Shown piece by piece: positions 54,625 through 62,008 of a DNA stretch of 64,000 nucleotides. Below the pieces are notes generated by a model. The model saw only the letters and a program-made list of their open reading frames with translations, made no database searches and had not been told where the DNA came from. The position numbers and the translations under genes were made by a program. This DNA is from Henriciella litoralis (GTDB taxonomy: Bacteria > Pseudomonadota > Alphaproteobacteria > Caulobacterales > Hyphomonadaceae): assembly GCF_002088935.1 (NCBI RefSeq), contig NZ_NCSS01000006.1, forward strand, positions 2,450,407 through 2,514,406, written 5' to 3'. Numbering within the stretch: the stretch's first letter is position 1; each line of letters opens with the position of its first letter.

Positions 54625-56481
54625 TCAGGCCAGTATAACGCCAGTCGCTGGCGGCTCGGCATAGAGGGCATCGACCAGCTGGCTGCGGCGGTCAATGACG
54701 CAGCGCTGGTTCACATATCCCTTGTCGGTGATCTCGCCCGCGTCGATGGATGGCGCCTCAGTCATCACCATGAACCGCTTGATCTTGCGCGAGGAGCCTT
54801 TTTCACCGGCATTGAAGGCCTTCACTTTGGCTGCGAGATCTTTGCAGAACGCGCCAAACGCCTTCTGCATATCGCCGCCGGCATTCTTGACATAATCTGT
54901 GAAGACAGCCTGCGAGGGCCAGAAGAGGGCGCTTGCATAATCCTTGTCCTGTCCGGCGATCACCGCATCGAAAACAAGCGGGGAGCAGGCGGCCACGAGA
55001 TCGGGGCGCAGCGTGCCGACCGACACCCATGTGCCGGTTGAGAGTTTGAAGTCCTCACCAACTCGGCCGTCAAAAATGATGCCCTTGTTCGGATCATTCT
55101 CGTCAACAAAGCGGGCCGCATCGCCAAGCTTGTAGAAGCCTTCTTCGTCGAAGACGTCCTTGTTCTTCTCGTCCATGCCGAGATAGCCGTGCATGACGCT
55201 CGGGCCTTTGACCCGGACTTCAAGTTTCTCGCCATTCGGCACCAGTTTCAGCGTCATACCTGGCAGGGGCAGCCCGATCAGGCCAACCCGGTCCACTTCC
55301 CAGTGAACGACGGTGATGCCTTGTGTTTCTGTCGCGCCATACATGGTGACGATGGGAATGCGCTTGCCGGTCGCCTTGATCGATAGCGCCTGAAGCCGGT
55401 CATAAAGGTCATCTGAAAGTGTGGCGCCGCCATAGCCGATGGACTTCATGTTGCGGAAGAAGGCTTCCAGCAGCTTGTCATCATGCTCCATGGCATCGGC
55501 GAGCATCGAAAGCGCAATCGGGGCGGTCCCGAAGCTTGATGGGGACACATCGTAAATATTGCGGATCGTCTCACCGAAGAGCTGTGGGGTGGGTTTGCCG
55601 CCATCGATCCAGAAGGTCGCCCCGTTCCAGAGCGCGCCATTGAAGTTCACGTTCGCGCCGGAAATGTGGTTCCAGGGCAGCCAGTCGAGAACGTTGTGAA
55701 CCTGATCCGGATCGTAGTCCGGGTCCCGCGAGTTGTCCCTCAGGCCTTCGGTGCCAGCGATCATCGAGCACATGGCGCCTTGCGTCGTCGGCACAGGCTT
55801 CGGCATGCCGGTTGAGCCAGAGGTGAAGAGGTATTTGGCGATGCTCTCATCGTTGAGCTTGTTCATCGCCTCGGCGACGGCGCCTGTCGGGTCTGTTTGC
55901 AGCAGTTCGTCGAAACTGCGGACCTCATTAGTCGCACCGTCCTTGGCAATCACTGTGCAGCCATGATCGCCGAGCGCGTTCAGCGCTGGTTGGAAAGGCG
56001 CGAGCTCCTGAACGAAGATGATCTTCGGCTTAACGGCGCCGAAGCAATGCTTCAGCTTTTCAAAATCGGTCGACATGGTGGAATAGGGTACCGAGATTGG
56101 CGCGGCGGGCGCGCCGATTGTCTGGGCGGCCATGATCGCGATGGCGCTCTCGATCGAATTGCCCGAGAGGATCATCACGGGCGACTTCGGGCCGGCGCCC
56201 AAATCGAGGAAGGCCTGCGCCAGGGCATCGACCTTTTTCTTAGCGTCGCCATAGGTCAGCACGCGCCACTCATCGGTCTCAGGATCGCGCTGTTTCAGCC
56301 AGGGACGGTCTGGATGCTCGGCGGCGCGGTCAGCCAGGCAATGCGGGATCGTCTTTGGGCGATCCCCGGGCTGTTGGCGGGGCGTCAGATAGATCGTGCC
56401 GTCCGGTTTGCGCACCATCTCAATATCAGGTTCTTTTTGCGGCAAAGGCCTGAAGGGCGGGAGCGCCTGTCCGTCAGCCAT
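54625..56481 (-). CDS. Feruloyl-CoA synthase-type AMP-dependent ligase
   Basis: Adenylate-forming enzyme of 618 residues that makes CoA thioesters of hydroxycinnamic or related acids. The P-loop-like LFTSGSTGMPKPVPTTQGAM lies near residue 235 and YGATETQG near 385; DGRVGEDFKLSTGTWVSVG is the hinge motif typical of feruloyl-CoA synthetase-like members. The ATG at 56481 follows GGAGG closely, so the longer upstream frame is discarded. No feruloyl-CoA hydratase gene is nearby, so the true substrate is uncertain. Confidence 0.85.
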   Translation of the reverse strand: MADGQALPPFRPLPQKEPDIEMVRKPDGTIYLTPRQQPGDRPKTIPHCLADRAAEHPDRPWLKQRDPETDEWRVLTYGDAKKKVDALAQAFLDLGAGPKSPVMILSGNSIESAIAIMAAQTIGAPAAPISVPYSTMSTDFEKLKHCFGAVKPKIIFVQELAPFQPALNALGDHGCTVIAKDGATNEVRSFDELLQTDPTGAVAEAMNKLNDESIAKYLFTSGSTGMPKPVPTTQGAMCSMIAGTEGLRDNSRDPDYDPDQVHNVLDWLPWNHISGANVNFNGALWNGATFWIDGGKPTPQLFGETIRNIYDVSPSSFGTAPIALSMLADAMEHDDKLLEAFFRNMKSIGYGGATLSDDLYDRLQALSIKATGKRIPIVTMYGATETQGITVVHWEVDRVGLIGLPLPGMTLKLVPNGEKLEVRVKGPSVMHGYLGMDEKNKDVFDEEGFYKLGDAARFVDENDPNKGIIFDGRVGEDFKLSTGTWVSVGTLRPDLVAACSPLVFDAVIAGQDKDYASALFWPSQAVFTDYVKNAGGDMQKAFGAFCKDLAAKVKAFNAGEKGSSRKIKRFMVMTEAPSIDAGEITDKGYVNQRCVIDRRSQLVDALYAEPPATGVILA

Positions 56482-56557
56482 GGTATCCTCCGAAATATGT
56501 CTGCTTGTTTTGATCCAGTGTATACGTCGTCCAAATCCTGCCAAGGGAGCGGTTTTC

Positions 56558-57031
56558 ATGACCTCGCGTAACTTCACATTGCAATCGATCGGCACGGTTC
56601 ATTCGGCTCGCTCAGAACCCATCGACGATGGCTGGGACGAGATTGCCGCACATGTCCAGCTTGATGCAGACCGGTTCGGCCCTGAAGCGCTTTTCGGCCT
56701 CGACAGCTTCTCGCATGCCGAAGTGATTTTCCTCTTCGACCGCGTGCCGGATGAGAAGATTGAGACCGGCGCGCGCCACCCGCGCGGCAATAAGGACTGG
56801 CCGCTCATCGGCATCTTTGCCCAGCGCGGCAAGAACCGCCCGAACCGGTTGGGTCATACGGTGTGCCGTATCCTGAAGGTGGATGGCCTGAAGCTCTACC
56901 TTGAGGGCCTCGACGCGATAGACGGAACACCTGTCCTCGACATCAAACCGGTGATGGATGGCTTCCTGCCGCGCGGGGAGGTGAAAGAGCCGGACTGGTC
57001 GAAAGAATTGATGCGGGGATATTGGGTGTGA
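56558..57031 (+). CDS. tRNA m6t6A37 methyltransferase-like protein (TsaA/TrmO family)
   Basis: A 157-residue protein of the TrmO family, which N6-methylates t6A37 in tRNA-Thr using SAM. HPRGNKDWPLIGIFAQRG and KNRPNRLGHTVCRI are the family signature, and VLDIKPVMD is the C-terminal motif. The ATG at 56558 follows AAGGGAGC. It is divergent from the feruloyl-CoA synthase gene. The first REP-like palindrome of the GIY-YIG element begins 19 bp after its stop. Confidence 0.88.
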   Translation: MTSRNFTLQSIGTVHSARSEPIDDGWDEIAAHVQLDADRFGPEALFGLDSFSHAEVIFLFDRVPDEKIETGARHPRGNKDWPLIGIFAQRGKNRPNRLGHTVCRILKVDGLKLYLEGLDAIDGTPVLDIKPVMDGFLPRGEVKEPDWSKELMRGYWV

Positions 57032-57050
57032 TGCAGAGTTCCGGCGTTCC

Positions 57051-57084
57051 GCGCTCGTCCTTCGACTGCGCTCAGGATGAGCGC
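57051..57084 (+). repeat. REP-like palindrome, left flank of the GIY-YIG gene (pair 3)
   Basis: The outer arms GCGCTCGTCCT and AGGATGAGCGC pair over 11 positions (one G-T). It differs by one base (TGCG for TTCG) from the copy at 59196. Confidence 0.9.
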
Positions 57085-57095
57085 TATGGTGACGA

Positions 57096-57455
57096 ATGAA
57101 TTTCTTTGTCTACATCCTGCTTTGTTCAAATGGTGCCTATTATGTCGGGTCTCATCGCGGGCAGGAGGTCGACACGCGCGTTCACCAGCACAATGAGGGC
57201 AGCGATCCTAGAGCGTTCACCTATCGCTTCCGACCGGTGGAACTGTTGTGGAGCTGCCAGTTTCAGGACCCGTCTGACATGGTCGCGTTCGAGCAACAGC
57301 TCAAAGGCTGGTCACGCAAAAAGAAGGAAGCGTTCATGCGGAGTGATTGGGTTGAGCTAAAAGCCCTGTCAAAATCCCGGACGGCGCCAGCCATTCACGA
57401 GAAAGGCCGTTTCCATCTTCTGACCAAGGGAAACGCCCCGGAGCGCTCATCCTGA
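57096..57455 (+). CDS. GIY-YIG family endonuclease-like protein
   Basis: A 119-residue protein of the single-domain GIY-YIG family (COG2827 type). The first motif is FVYILLCSNGAYYVGSH (GIY as VYI, YIG as YYVG). The catalytic Arg lies in TRVHQHNEG, and Glu in VAFEQQLKGWSRKKKEAFM. The C-terminal 30 residues are not conserved, and the last residues (PERSS) plus the stop are encoded by the right-hand palindrome. Family members are thought to act on branched DNA or in transposition-like processes; none of this is shown here. No good ribosome site precedes the ATG at 57096. Confidence 0.85.
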   Translation: MNFFVYILLCSNGAYYVGSHRGQEVDTRVHQHNEGSDPRAFTYRFRPVELLWSCQFQDPSDMVAFEQQLKGWSRKKKEAFMRSDWVELKALSKSRTAPAIHEKGRFHLLTKGNAPERSS

Positions 57456-57476
57456 GCGAAGTCGAAGGACGAGCGC
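57443..57476 (-). repeat. REP-like palindrome, right flank of the GIY-YIG gene (pair 3)
   Basis: GCGCTCATCCTGAGCG and AAGTCGAAGGACGAGCGC in reverse orientation to the copy at 57051. It overlaps the end of the GIY-YIG gene, whose stop TGA (57453-57455) is part of the repeat. Confidence 0.9.
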
Positions 57477-57495
57477 GGGCCGCACGCGGACTTTT

Positions 57496-58248
57496 TCAAA
57501 CTTGAGGTATATCGGCCGATAGCCGGTGAGCCGCAATCGCTGCATGGCTTTCGCGGGCTTTTTCCGCCAGCTCCATCAGCTCTGAGGGCAGGCCCATCAC
57601 ATGCATCTGCGGCTCGCCAAACCCGGTTGATTGCCAGACGGTATCATACCAGTGCGGCGCCCAGACACCGTCTTCCGGCTTGGGGCCAGCAGGCCATGAC
57701 AGCATGTCGCCGGTATAGGGAATGTCCAGCGCCGCGCAGAGGGCGCGCAGCATGCCGGGCGGATCATTCAGGATATCATCGGAATCGATCACGGGCGGCG
57801 CTTTCCCGATTTGCTGGCAGACGCGGTCAAACAGCTCGGCCTGTTGCGGCACGCCGATGGCCTCGAGGCTGACCTCGTCCATCTTGCGGGCGTAGGAGGC
57901 GAGCACGCGGGCGGGGTCTCGGATCAGGAAAGCGTTCGTCACTTTTACCATCCAGTCCCGCGGGATGGATGGCGCCATATGGTGGGTCATGTGCTTCTGG
58001 TAGAAGATGGGTTTGCCGCCCGGCACTGGCGCGGTCGTGAGCTGGCGGGCAACCTCCCCGCCATCATGTGACTGCGCGGCGAGGATCTCTTCCTGCATCG
58101 GGTGGACGACGCCCGTCGCCGTCAAATAGGCCGCATAGAACGGCTCATCCACGCAGGCCGTATCGGCCCGCGCGCCAAAGCTGCGCATCATCGTGGTCGA
58201 GAGGTTTCGTGGCCCGGACCACATCGCGATGCGGACAGGTTCGCTCAT
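57496..58248 (-). CDS. Sulfotransferase-like P-loop protein
   Basis: A 250-residue protein with the PAPS-binding loop MWSGPRNLSTTMMRSF at residues 9-24 and the second motif FLIRDPARVLASY near residue 110, as in sulfotransferases. It is paired with a class IV aminotransferase gene: its start overlaps the aminotransferase stop by four bases (ATGA). This pairing is recurrent in alphaproteobacteria. The acceptor is unknown. Confidence 0.82.
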   Translation of the reverse strand: MSEPVRIAMWSGPRNLSTTMMRSFGARADTACVDEPFYAAYLTATGVVHPMQEEILAAQSHDGGEVARQLTTAPVPGGKPIFYQKHMTHHMAPSIPRDWMVKVTNAFLIRDPARVLASYARKMDEVSLEAIGVPQQAELFDRVCQQIGKAPPVIDSDDILNDPPGMLRALCAALDIPYTGDMLSWPAGPKPEDGVWAPHWYDTVWQSTGFGEPQMHVMGLPSELMELAEKARESHAAIAAHRLSADIPQV

Positions 58249-59171
58249 GTGATCGGCGTCAGGCTGTGTTTGACGAGATCAGCGTAAAGCTTGGTGATCT
58301 TCTGCGCCATCGGCCCGCCAACATTTTCAATCTGCCGGCCATCGACTTCCCGTACGGGTGTGACCCCGGCAAAGGTGCCCGTCACGAAGGCTTCGTCGGC
58401 TGAGTAGACATCGAACAGTGAAAACCGCTTCTCATGCACGGGGATGCCCGCTTCGCGGCAGACGCGGATGATGTTGCCGCGGGTAATCCCGCCGAGGCAG
58501 TAATCGGGCGGTGAGGTCCACACTTCGCCGTCCCGCACGATGAAGAAATGCGTTGAGTTGCACGTCGCCACAAAGCCGTCCGCGTCCAGCATCAGGCCTT
58601 CATCGGCGCCGGCCGTATCGGCCTGGATGCAGGCGAGGATACAGTTGAGCTTGGAGTGGGAGTTGAGCTTCTGGTCCTGTTCGGCCGGGCCGGTGCGCCG
58701 GACATGTACGGTGAACAGCGACAAGCCGCGCTCAATGATCTCCGGCACGGGGGATTTGTATTCCGGAATGATGACGATGGTTGGCTTGGTGATGGTAAAG
58801 CGCGGGCCCTGATAGGGTGTCTTCTTGATGCCGCGCGTCACCATCAGGCGGATATGGACGCCATCGCTCATGTCCTGCGCTTTCAGGCAGTCGAAGAGGC
58901 GCATGGTGAGTTCGGTCTTTGTCAGGCCGATATCCATGTCGATGGTCTTGGCCCCGGCGTAGAGGCGTTTCAGATGCTCATCGAGGAAGGCCACGGCGCC
59001 ATCCTTGACGCGCAGGCCCTCCCACACGCCATCGCCCAGCAGATAGCCGCTGTCGAAGACCGACACTGTCGCCTCTTCGCGGCGCTTCAGGTCTCCATTG
59101 ATGGAGATCAGGACATCGGCGTTTCGCGGATCGTAAACAAAGTCATGAACGCCGTGCGGTTCGTCTTCCAT
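58245..59171 (-). CDS. Class IV aminotransferase (branched-chain/D-amino-acid aminotransferase-like)
   Basis: PLP enzyme of 308 residues. The Schiff-base Lys lies in NSHSKLNCILA, the phosphate-binding part in CLGGITRGNIIRV, and SVFDSGYLLGDGVWEGLRV is the class IV N-terminal motif. Substrates may be branched-chain or D-amino acids; no pathway gene is next to it to decide. It is translationally coupled with the sulfotransferase-like gene downstream. REP-like pair 4 lies just upstream of its start. Confidence 0.88.
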   Translation of the reverse strand: MEDEPHGVHDFVYDPRNADVLISINGDLKRREEATVSVFDSGYLLGDGVWEGLRVKDGAVAFLDEHLKRLYAGAKTIDMDIGLTKTELTMRLFDCLKAQDMSDGVHIRLMVTRGIKKTPYQGPRFTITKPTIVIIPEYKSPVPEIIERGLSLFTVHVRRTGPAEQDQKLNSHSKLNCILACIQADTAGADEGLMLDADGFVATCNSTHFFIVRDGEVWTSPPDYCLGGITRGNIIRVCREAGIPVHEKRFSLFDVYSADEAFVTGTFAGVTPVREVDGRQIENVGGPMAQKITKLYADLVKHSLTPIT

Positions 59172-59195
59172 TTTATCGTTCTTTCGTCCTTGCCC

Positions 59196-59229
59196 GCGCT
59201 CGTCCTTCGACTTCGCTCAGGATGAGCGC
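59196..59229 (+). repeat. REP-like palindrome, left copy of pair 4
   Basis: Same 34-bp sequence as the copy at 57051 apart from one base. It starts 25 bp upstream of the aminotransferase ATG. The next bases, TGTGGTG, resemble TATGGTG just inside the GIY-YIG element. Confidence 0.9.
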
Positions 59230-59289
59230 TGTGGTGCGTTTCGCTTTAGTGGTTGGTGCTTGCGCATATCGACGTCCTGCCCGCGATGA

Positions 59290-59323
59290 GCGCTCATCCT
59301 GAGCGAAGTCGAAGGACGAGTGC
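59290..59323 (-). repeat. REP-like palindrome, right copy of pair 4
   Basis: GCGCTCATCCTGAGCG and AAGTCGAAGGACGAGTGC, reverse orientation, 60 bp from the left copy. It is identical to the right flank of the GIY-YIG gene except for one base. It lies 15 bp from the stop codon of the acyl-CoA ligase gene. Confidence 0.9.
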
Positions 59324-59337
59324 ATGCCACATCATGA

Positions 59338-60906
59338 CTAGCCAATTTGGCGTTCATGCCCGTCCCAATGCGGCGCGCGCAAATCCTTGCGGAGGATCTT
59401 GCCGGATGGATTGCGCGGCAGGGCTGGTACAAAGTCCACGCTCTTGGGGCATTTGTAACCAGCGATCCGCTCGCGGGCCCAGGCAATGACGGATGCGGCG
59501 TCGCAGTCGTGGCCTTCCTTGCAGACGACGATGGCCTTGACCTCTTCGCCCCATTTCTCGCTCGGCACGCCGATCACGGCGACATCCGCAAGATCGGGAT
59601 GGCCGAAGATCGCGTTCTCAACCTCGGCCGGATAGACGTTTTCGCCGCCCGAGACGATCATGTCCTTGATGCGGTCATGGATATAGAGAAAGCCGTCCTC
59701 GTCGAAATATCCAGCATCGCCAGTATGGAAGAACCCGCCAGTGAGCGCCTCTTCAGTCGCCTCTTCGCGGTTCCAATAGCCTTTCATGACAAAATCAGCC
59801 CGGATCACAATCTCGCCGACGGCGCCCTGTGGAACGGGCTTGTCTTCTGCGTCAACCACCTGAACGACCGCGCTCGGATAGGGCACGCCGCAGGATCTGA
59901 GTTTGCCCCAGGACGGGTCATGCGCCTCATGCGGCAGATAGGTGCCGAGACCGACGGTTTCGGTGAGGCCGTAAAGCTGGGTGAAACGTGCGCCGAACAG
60001 GTCAATGGCACGTTTGAGGAGGTCTTCCGCGATCGGCGAGGCCCCGTAGGAGATCGTTTTCAGGGAGGAGAAGTCCCGCTCGTCCACGCCCGGCATCTGG
60101 CTCAGCATCAAAATGACGGCGGGCACCCAGAAAGCGTGGTTGATCTTGTGCTCTTCAACGAGGTTCAGAATGACGCTCGGATCGATCTCCCGAAGGATAA
60201 CGGTTTTTGCGCCCTGCGCCGCCGCGAGGACGCCAATATTGCAGCCTGCCACATGGAATAGCGGCATCGCGTTCATCACGGCGTCGCCTTCATCATAAGC
60301 AGACCATTCCAGCTTGGCAGCTTCCTCGAAGACGGCGCGGTAATTGTCGTTCGTCAGCATGACGCCCTTGGGCAGCCCCGTCGTGCCGGAGGTATAAAGC
60401 TGGATAACATCGTCATTGCCTTCGGTCTTGAGGCCGGGCGCGGCCGGGGATTGCCCGCTACGCCACTGGCGGTAGGCTGGCCAATCTGCATGTTCGCCGT
60501 CAATCGCGATTATCTGTTCAAGCTTCGGGCAATCGGGCGCGATCTTCGTCGCAGCGTCGTAGAACTCCTGCGCGACGAAAAGGACTTTCGCGCAGCTGTC
60601 CGACAGGATGAACTGCATTTCTGGCGGCGCGAGACGATTGTTGATTCCCGTCATAGCGGCCCGGGCCTTGGCGCATCCAAACAGGATCTCGTAATAGGCG
60701 CCCATATTCTTGCCGAGATAGGCAACGCGATCGTCCGGCTCTACGCCGAGCGCAATAAGCCCGTTTGCGATCTGGCTCGAGTATCGGTCAAGCTCCGCAA
60801 AATTTGTCGTCTCCCCCTCGAACCAGATCGCTGGTTTGTCTGCCAGCTTTTGGCCCTGAACGCGTGGAATATCTGCGATGTGCGGCATGGCGACGGGATC
60901 GAGCAT
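59338..60906 (-). CDS. Acyl-CoA synthetase (AMP-forming), fatty-acid type
   Basis: A 522-residue adenylate-forming enzyme. The motif LYTSGTTGLPKGVMLT lies near residue 170, YGLTETVGLGTYLP near 315, GDAGYFDEDGFLYIHDR near 400 and PSGKILRKDLR near the C-terminus (catalytic Lys). It activates a fatty or related carboxylic acid for degradation or lipid synthesis. The start MLDPVAMPHI has a second Met seven codons in, which is also possible. Separate transcription unit, divergent from the GST gene. Confidence 0.92.
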   Translation of the reverse strand: MLDPVAMPHIADIPRVQGQKLADKPAIWFEGETTNFAELDRYSSQIANGLIALGVEPDDRVAYLGKNMGAYYEILFGCAKARAAMTGINNRLAPPEMQFILSDSCAKVLFVAQEFYDAATKIAPDCPKLEQIIAIDGEHADWPAYRQWRSGQSPAAPGLKTEGNDDVIQLYTSGTTGLPKGVMLTNDNYRAVFEEAAKLEWSAYDEGDAVMNAMPLFHVAGCNIGVLAAAQGAKTVILREIDPSVILNLVEEHKINHAFWVPAVILMLSQMPGVDERDFSSLKTISYGASPIAEDLLKRAIDLFGARFTQLYGLTETVGLGTYLPHEAHDPSWGKLRSCGVPYPSAVVQVVDAEDKPVPQGAVGEIVIRADFVMKGYWNREEATEEALTGGFFHTGDAGYFDEDGFLYIHDRIKDMIVSGGENVYPAEVENAIFGHPDLADVAVIGVPSEKWGEEVKAIVVCKEGHDCDAASVIAWARERIAGYKCPKSVDFVPALPRNPSGKILRKDLRAPHWDGHERQIG

Positions 60907-61042
60907 GGGTCTGGGCTTCCTCTCTTTTTATACGTAATCTTGGCTACGGATTTTTTTGCTTAACCGCTTGAAAGTGCTTACAGCGTCAAGTGCAAGCCCT
61001 CAACTTTGACAGGGCGCGTGCAGAAGGGCGCAAAGGAAAGAC

Positions 61043-61990
61043 ATGGCTGGACCACAAACGATTATCCTGCATCATTATCAGGCATCTCCATTTTCGGAAA
61101 AAGTTCGTCTTGCCCTGCGCATGAAAAACCTTGGCTGGGCCTCGGTGGAAACGCCCAGCATGATGCCAAAGCCGTTGCTGGTGCCGCTGACGGGCGGATA
61201 CCGCAAAGCGCCGGTCATGCAGATCGGGGCAGACATCTTCCTCGATACGGCGATGATCCTGCGCACGCTGGAAGAGCGATTCGAGATACCGGAACTTGAC
61301 CTGCCGGGGCATGAAGGCCTGTCGAGCATGGTCGGTGCCTGGACGGACGGAAAATGGTTCCAGACCAGTGTGGGCATCATTTTCGGTACGCTCGGTGACA
61401 AGGTACCGGAAGACTTCAAAAAAGATCGCGAGAAGCTGTCTGGTCGCCCGTTTGATACAGATGCCATGGCGGCGGCTATGCCGATGCTCAAGGACCAGTG
61501 GCGCGCCCAGCTGGCCTGGATTGAGGAGCGCCTGGCTGGCGGACATGGCGCCGGCGCAGGCAGCTGGCTGGTTGGTATGAAGCCTGGGCTTGTCGACGTG
61601 CACGCCTTCATGAATCCGTGGTTCATTGAGAGTACAATTCCGGAGTTTCTCGAAGCGTGCTTCAAGTCCACGCCGCGCACGGCCGACTGGTACAAGCGCA
61701 TGAAGGAAATCGAAGGGCAGACGCCGGAAACGCTTTCCGGTGAAGAGGCGCTGAAAATTGCGCGCAATTCTGCGCCGCGCCTCAAGGCCGCCAAGACCGA
61801 TGGTGAGATGCAGGGCTTTGAGCCGGGCGAACGCGTTGCCGTCGCCCCCGATGACTATGGCCGGGACTGGGTCGAAGGCGAGATCGTCATTGCCAAGGCC
61901 GACCGGATTATCCTGCATCGCTTCGACGAAGAGGCTGAAACCGTCAATCTTCACTTACCGCGGACTGGCTACATGGTACGCCGGGTGTAG
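61043..61990 (+). CDS. Glutathione S-transferase family protein with a C-terminal extension
   Basis: A 315-residue protein. The N-terminal thioredoxin-like domain has HHYQASPFSEKVRLALRMKN and the segment DTAMILRTLEERF. The all-helical GST domain follows to about residue 235, with LVDVHAFMNPWF. The last 65 residues (FEPGERVAVAPDDYGRDWV and IVIAKADRIILHRFDEEA) look like a small beta-barrel, not usual for GSTs. Function is unknown; glutathione use is likely but not certain. A terminator lies in the convergent MATE gene. Confidence 0.85.
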   Translation: MAGPQTIILHHYQASPFSEKVRLALRMKNLGWASVETPSMMPKPLLVPLTGGYRKAPVMQIGADIFLDTAMILRTLEERFEIPELDLPGHEGLSSMVGAWTDGKWFQTSVGIIFGTLGDKVPEDFKKDREKLSGRPFDTDAMAAAMPMLKDQWRAQLAWIEERLAGGHGAGAGSWLVGMKPGLVDVHAFMNPWFIESTIPEFLEACFKSTPRTADWYKRMKEIEGQTPETLSGEEALKIARNSAPRLKAAKTDGEMQGFEPGERVAVAPDDYGRDWVEGEIVIAKADRIILHRFDEEAETVNLHLPRTGYMVRRV

Positions 61991-62008
61991 TGGGGCCGCC
62001 CGTCGCTA

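Larger units (their letters stand above)
57051..57476 (+). mobile_element. Candidate element: GIY-YIG gene between inverted REP-like palindromes
   Basis: Two 34-bp palindromes in opposite orientation (57051-57084 and 57443-57476) enclose a single GIY-YIG nuclease gene. The right palindrome overlaps the last 13 bases of the gene, including its stop. Three other inverted pairs of the same palindrome in the window enclose only 24-60 bp. The unit thus looks like a full-length element with short derivatives. Mobility is an inference. Confidence 0.5.
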
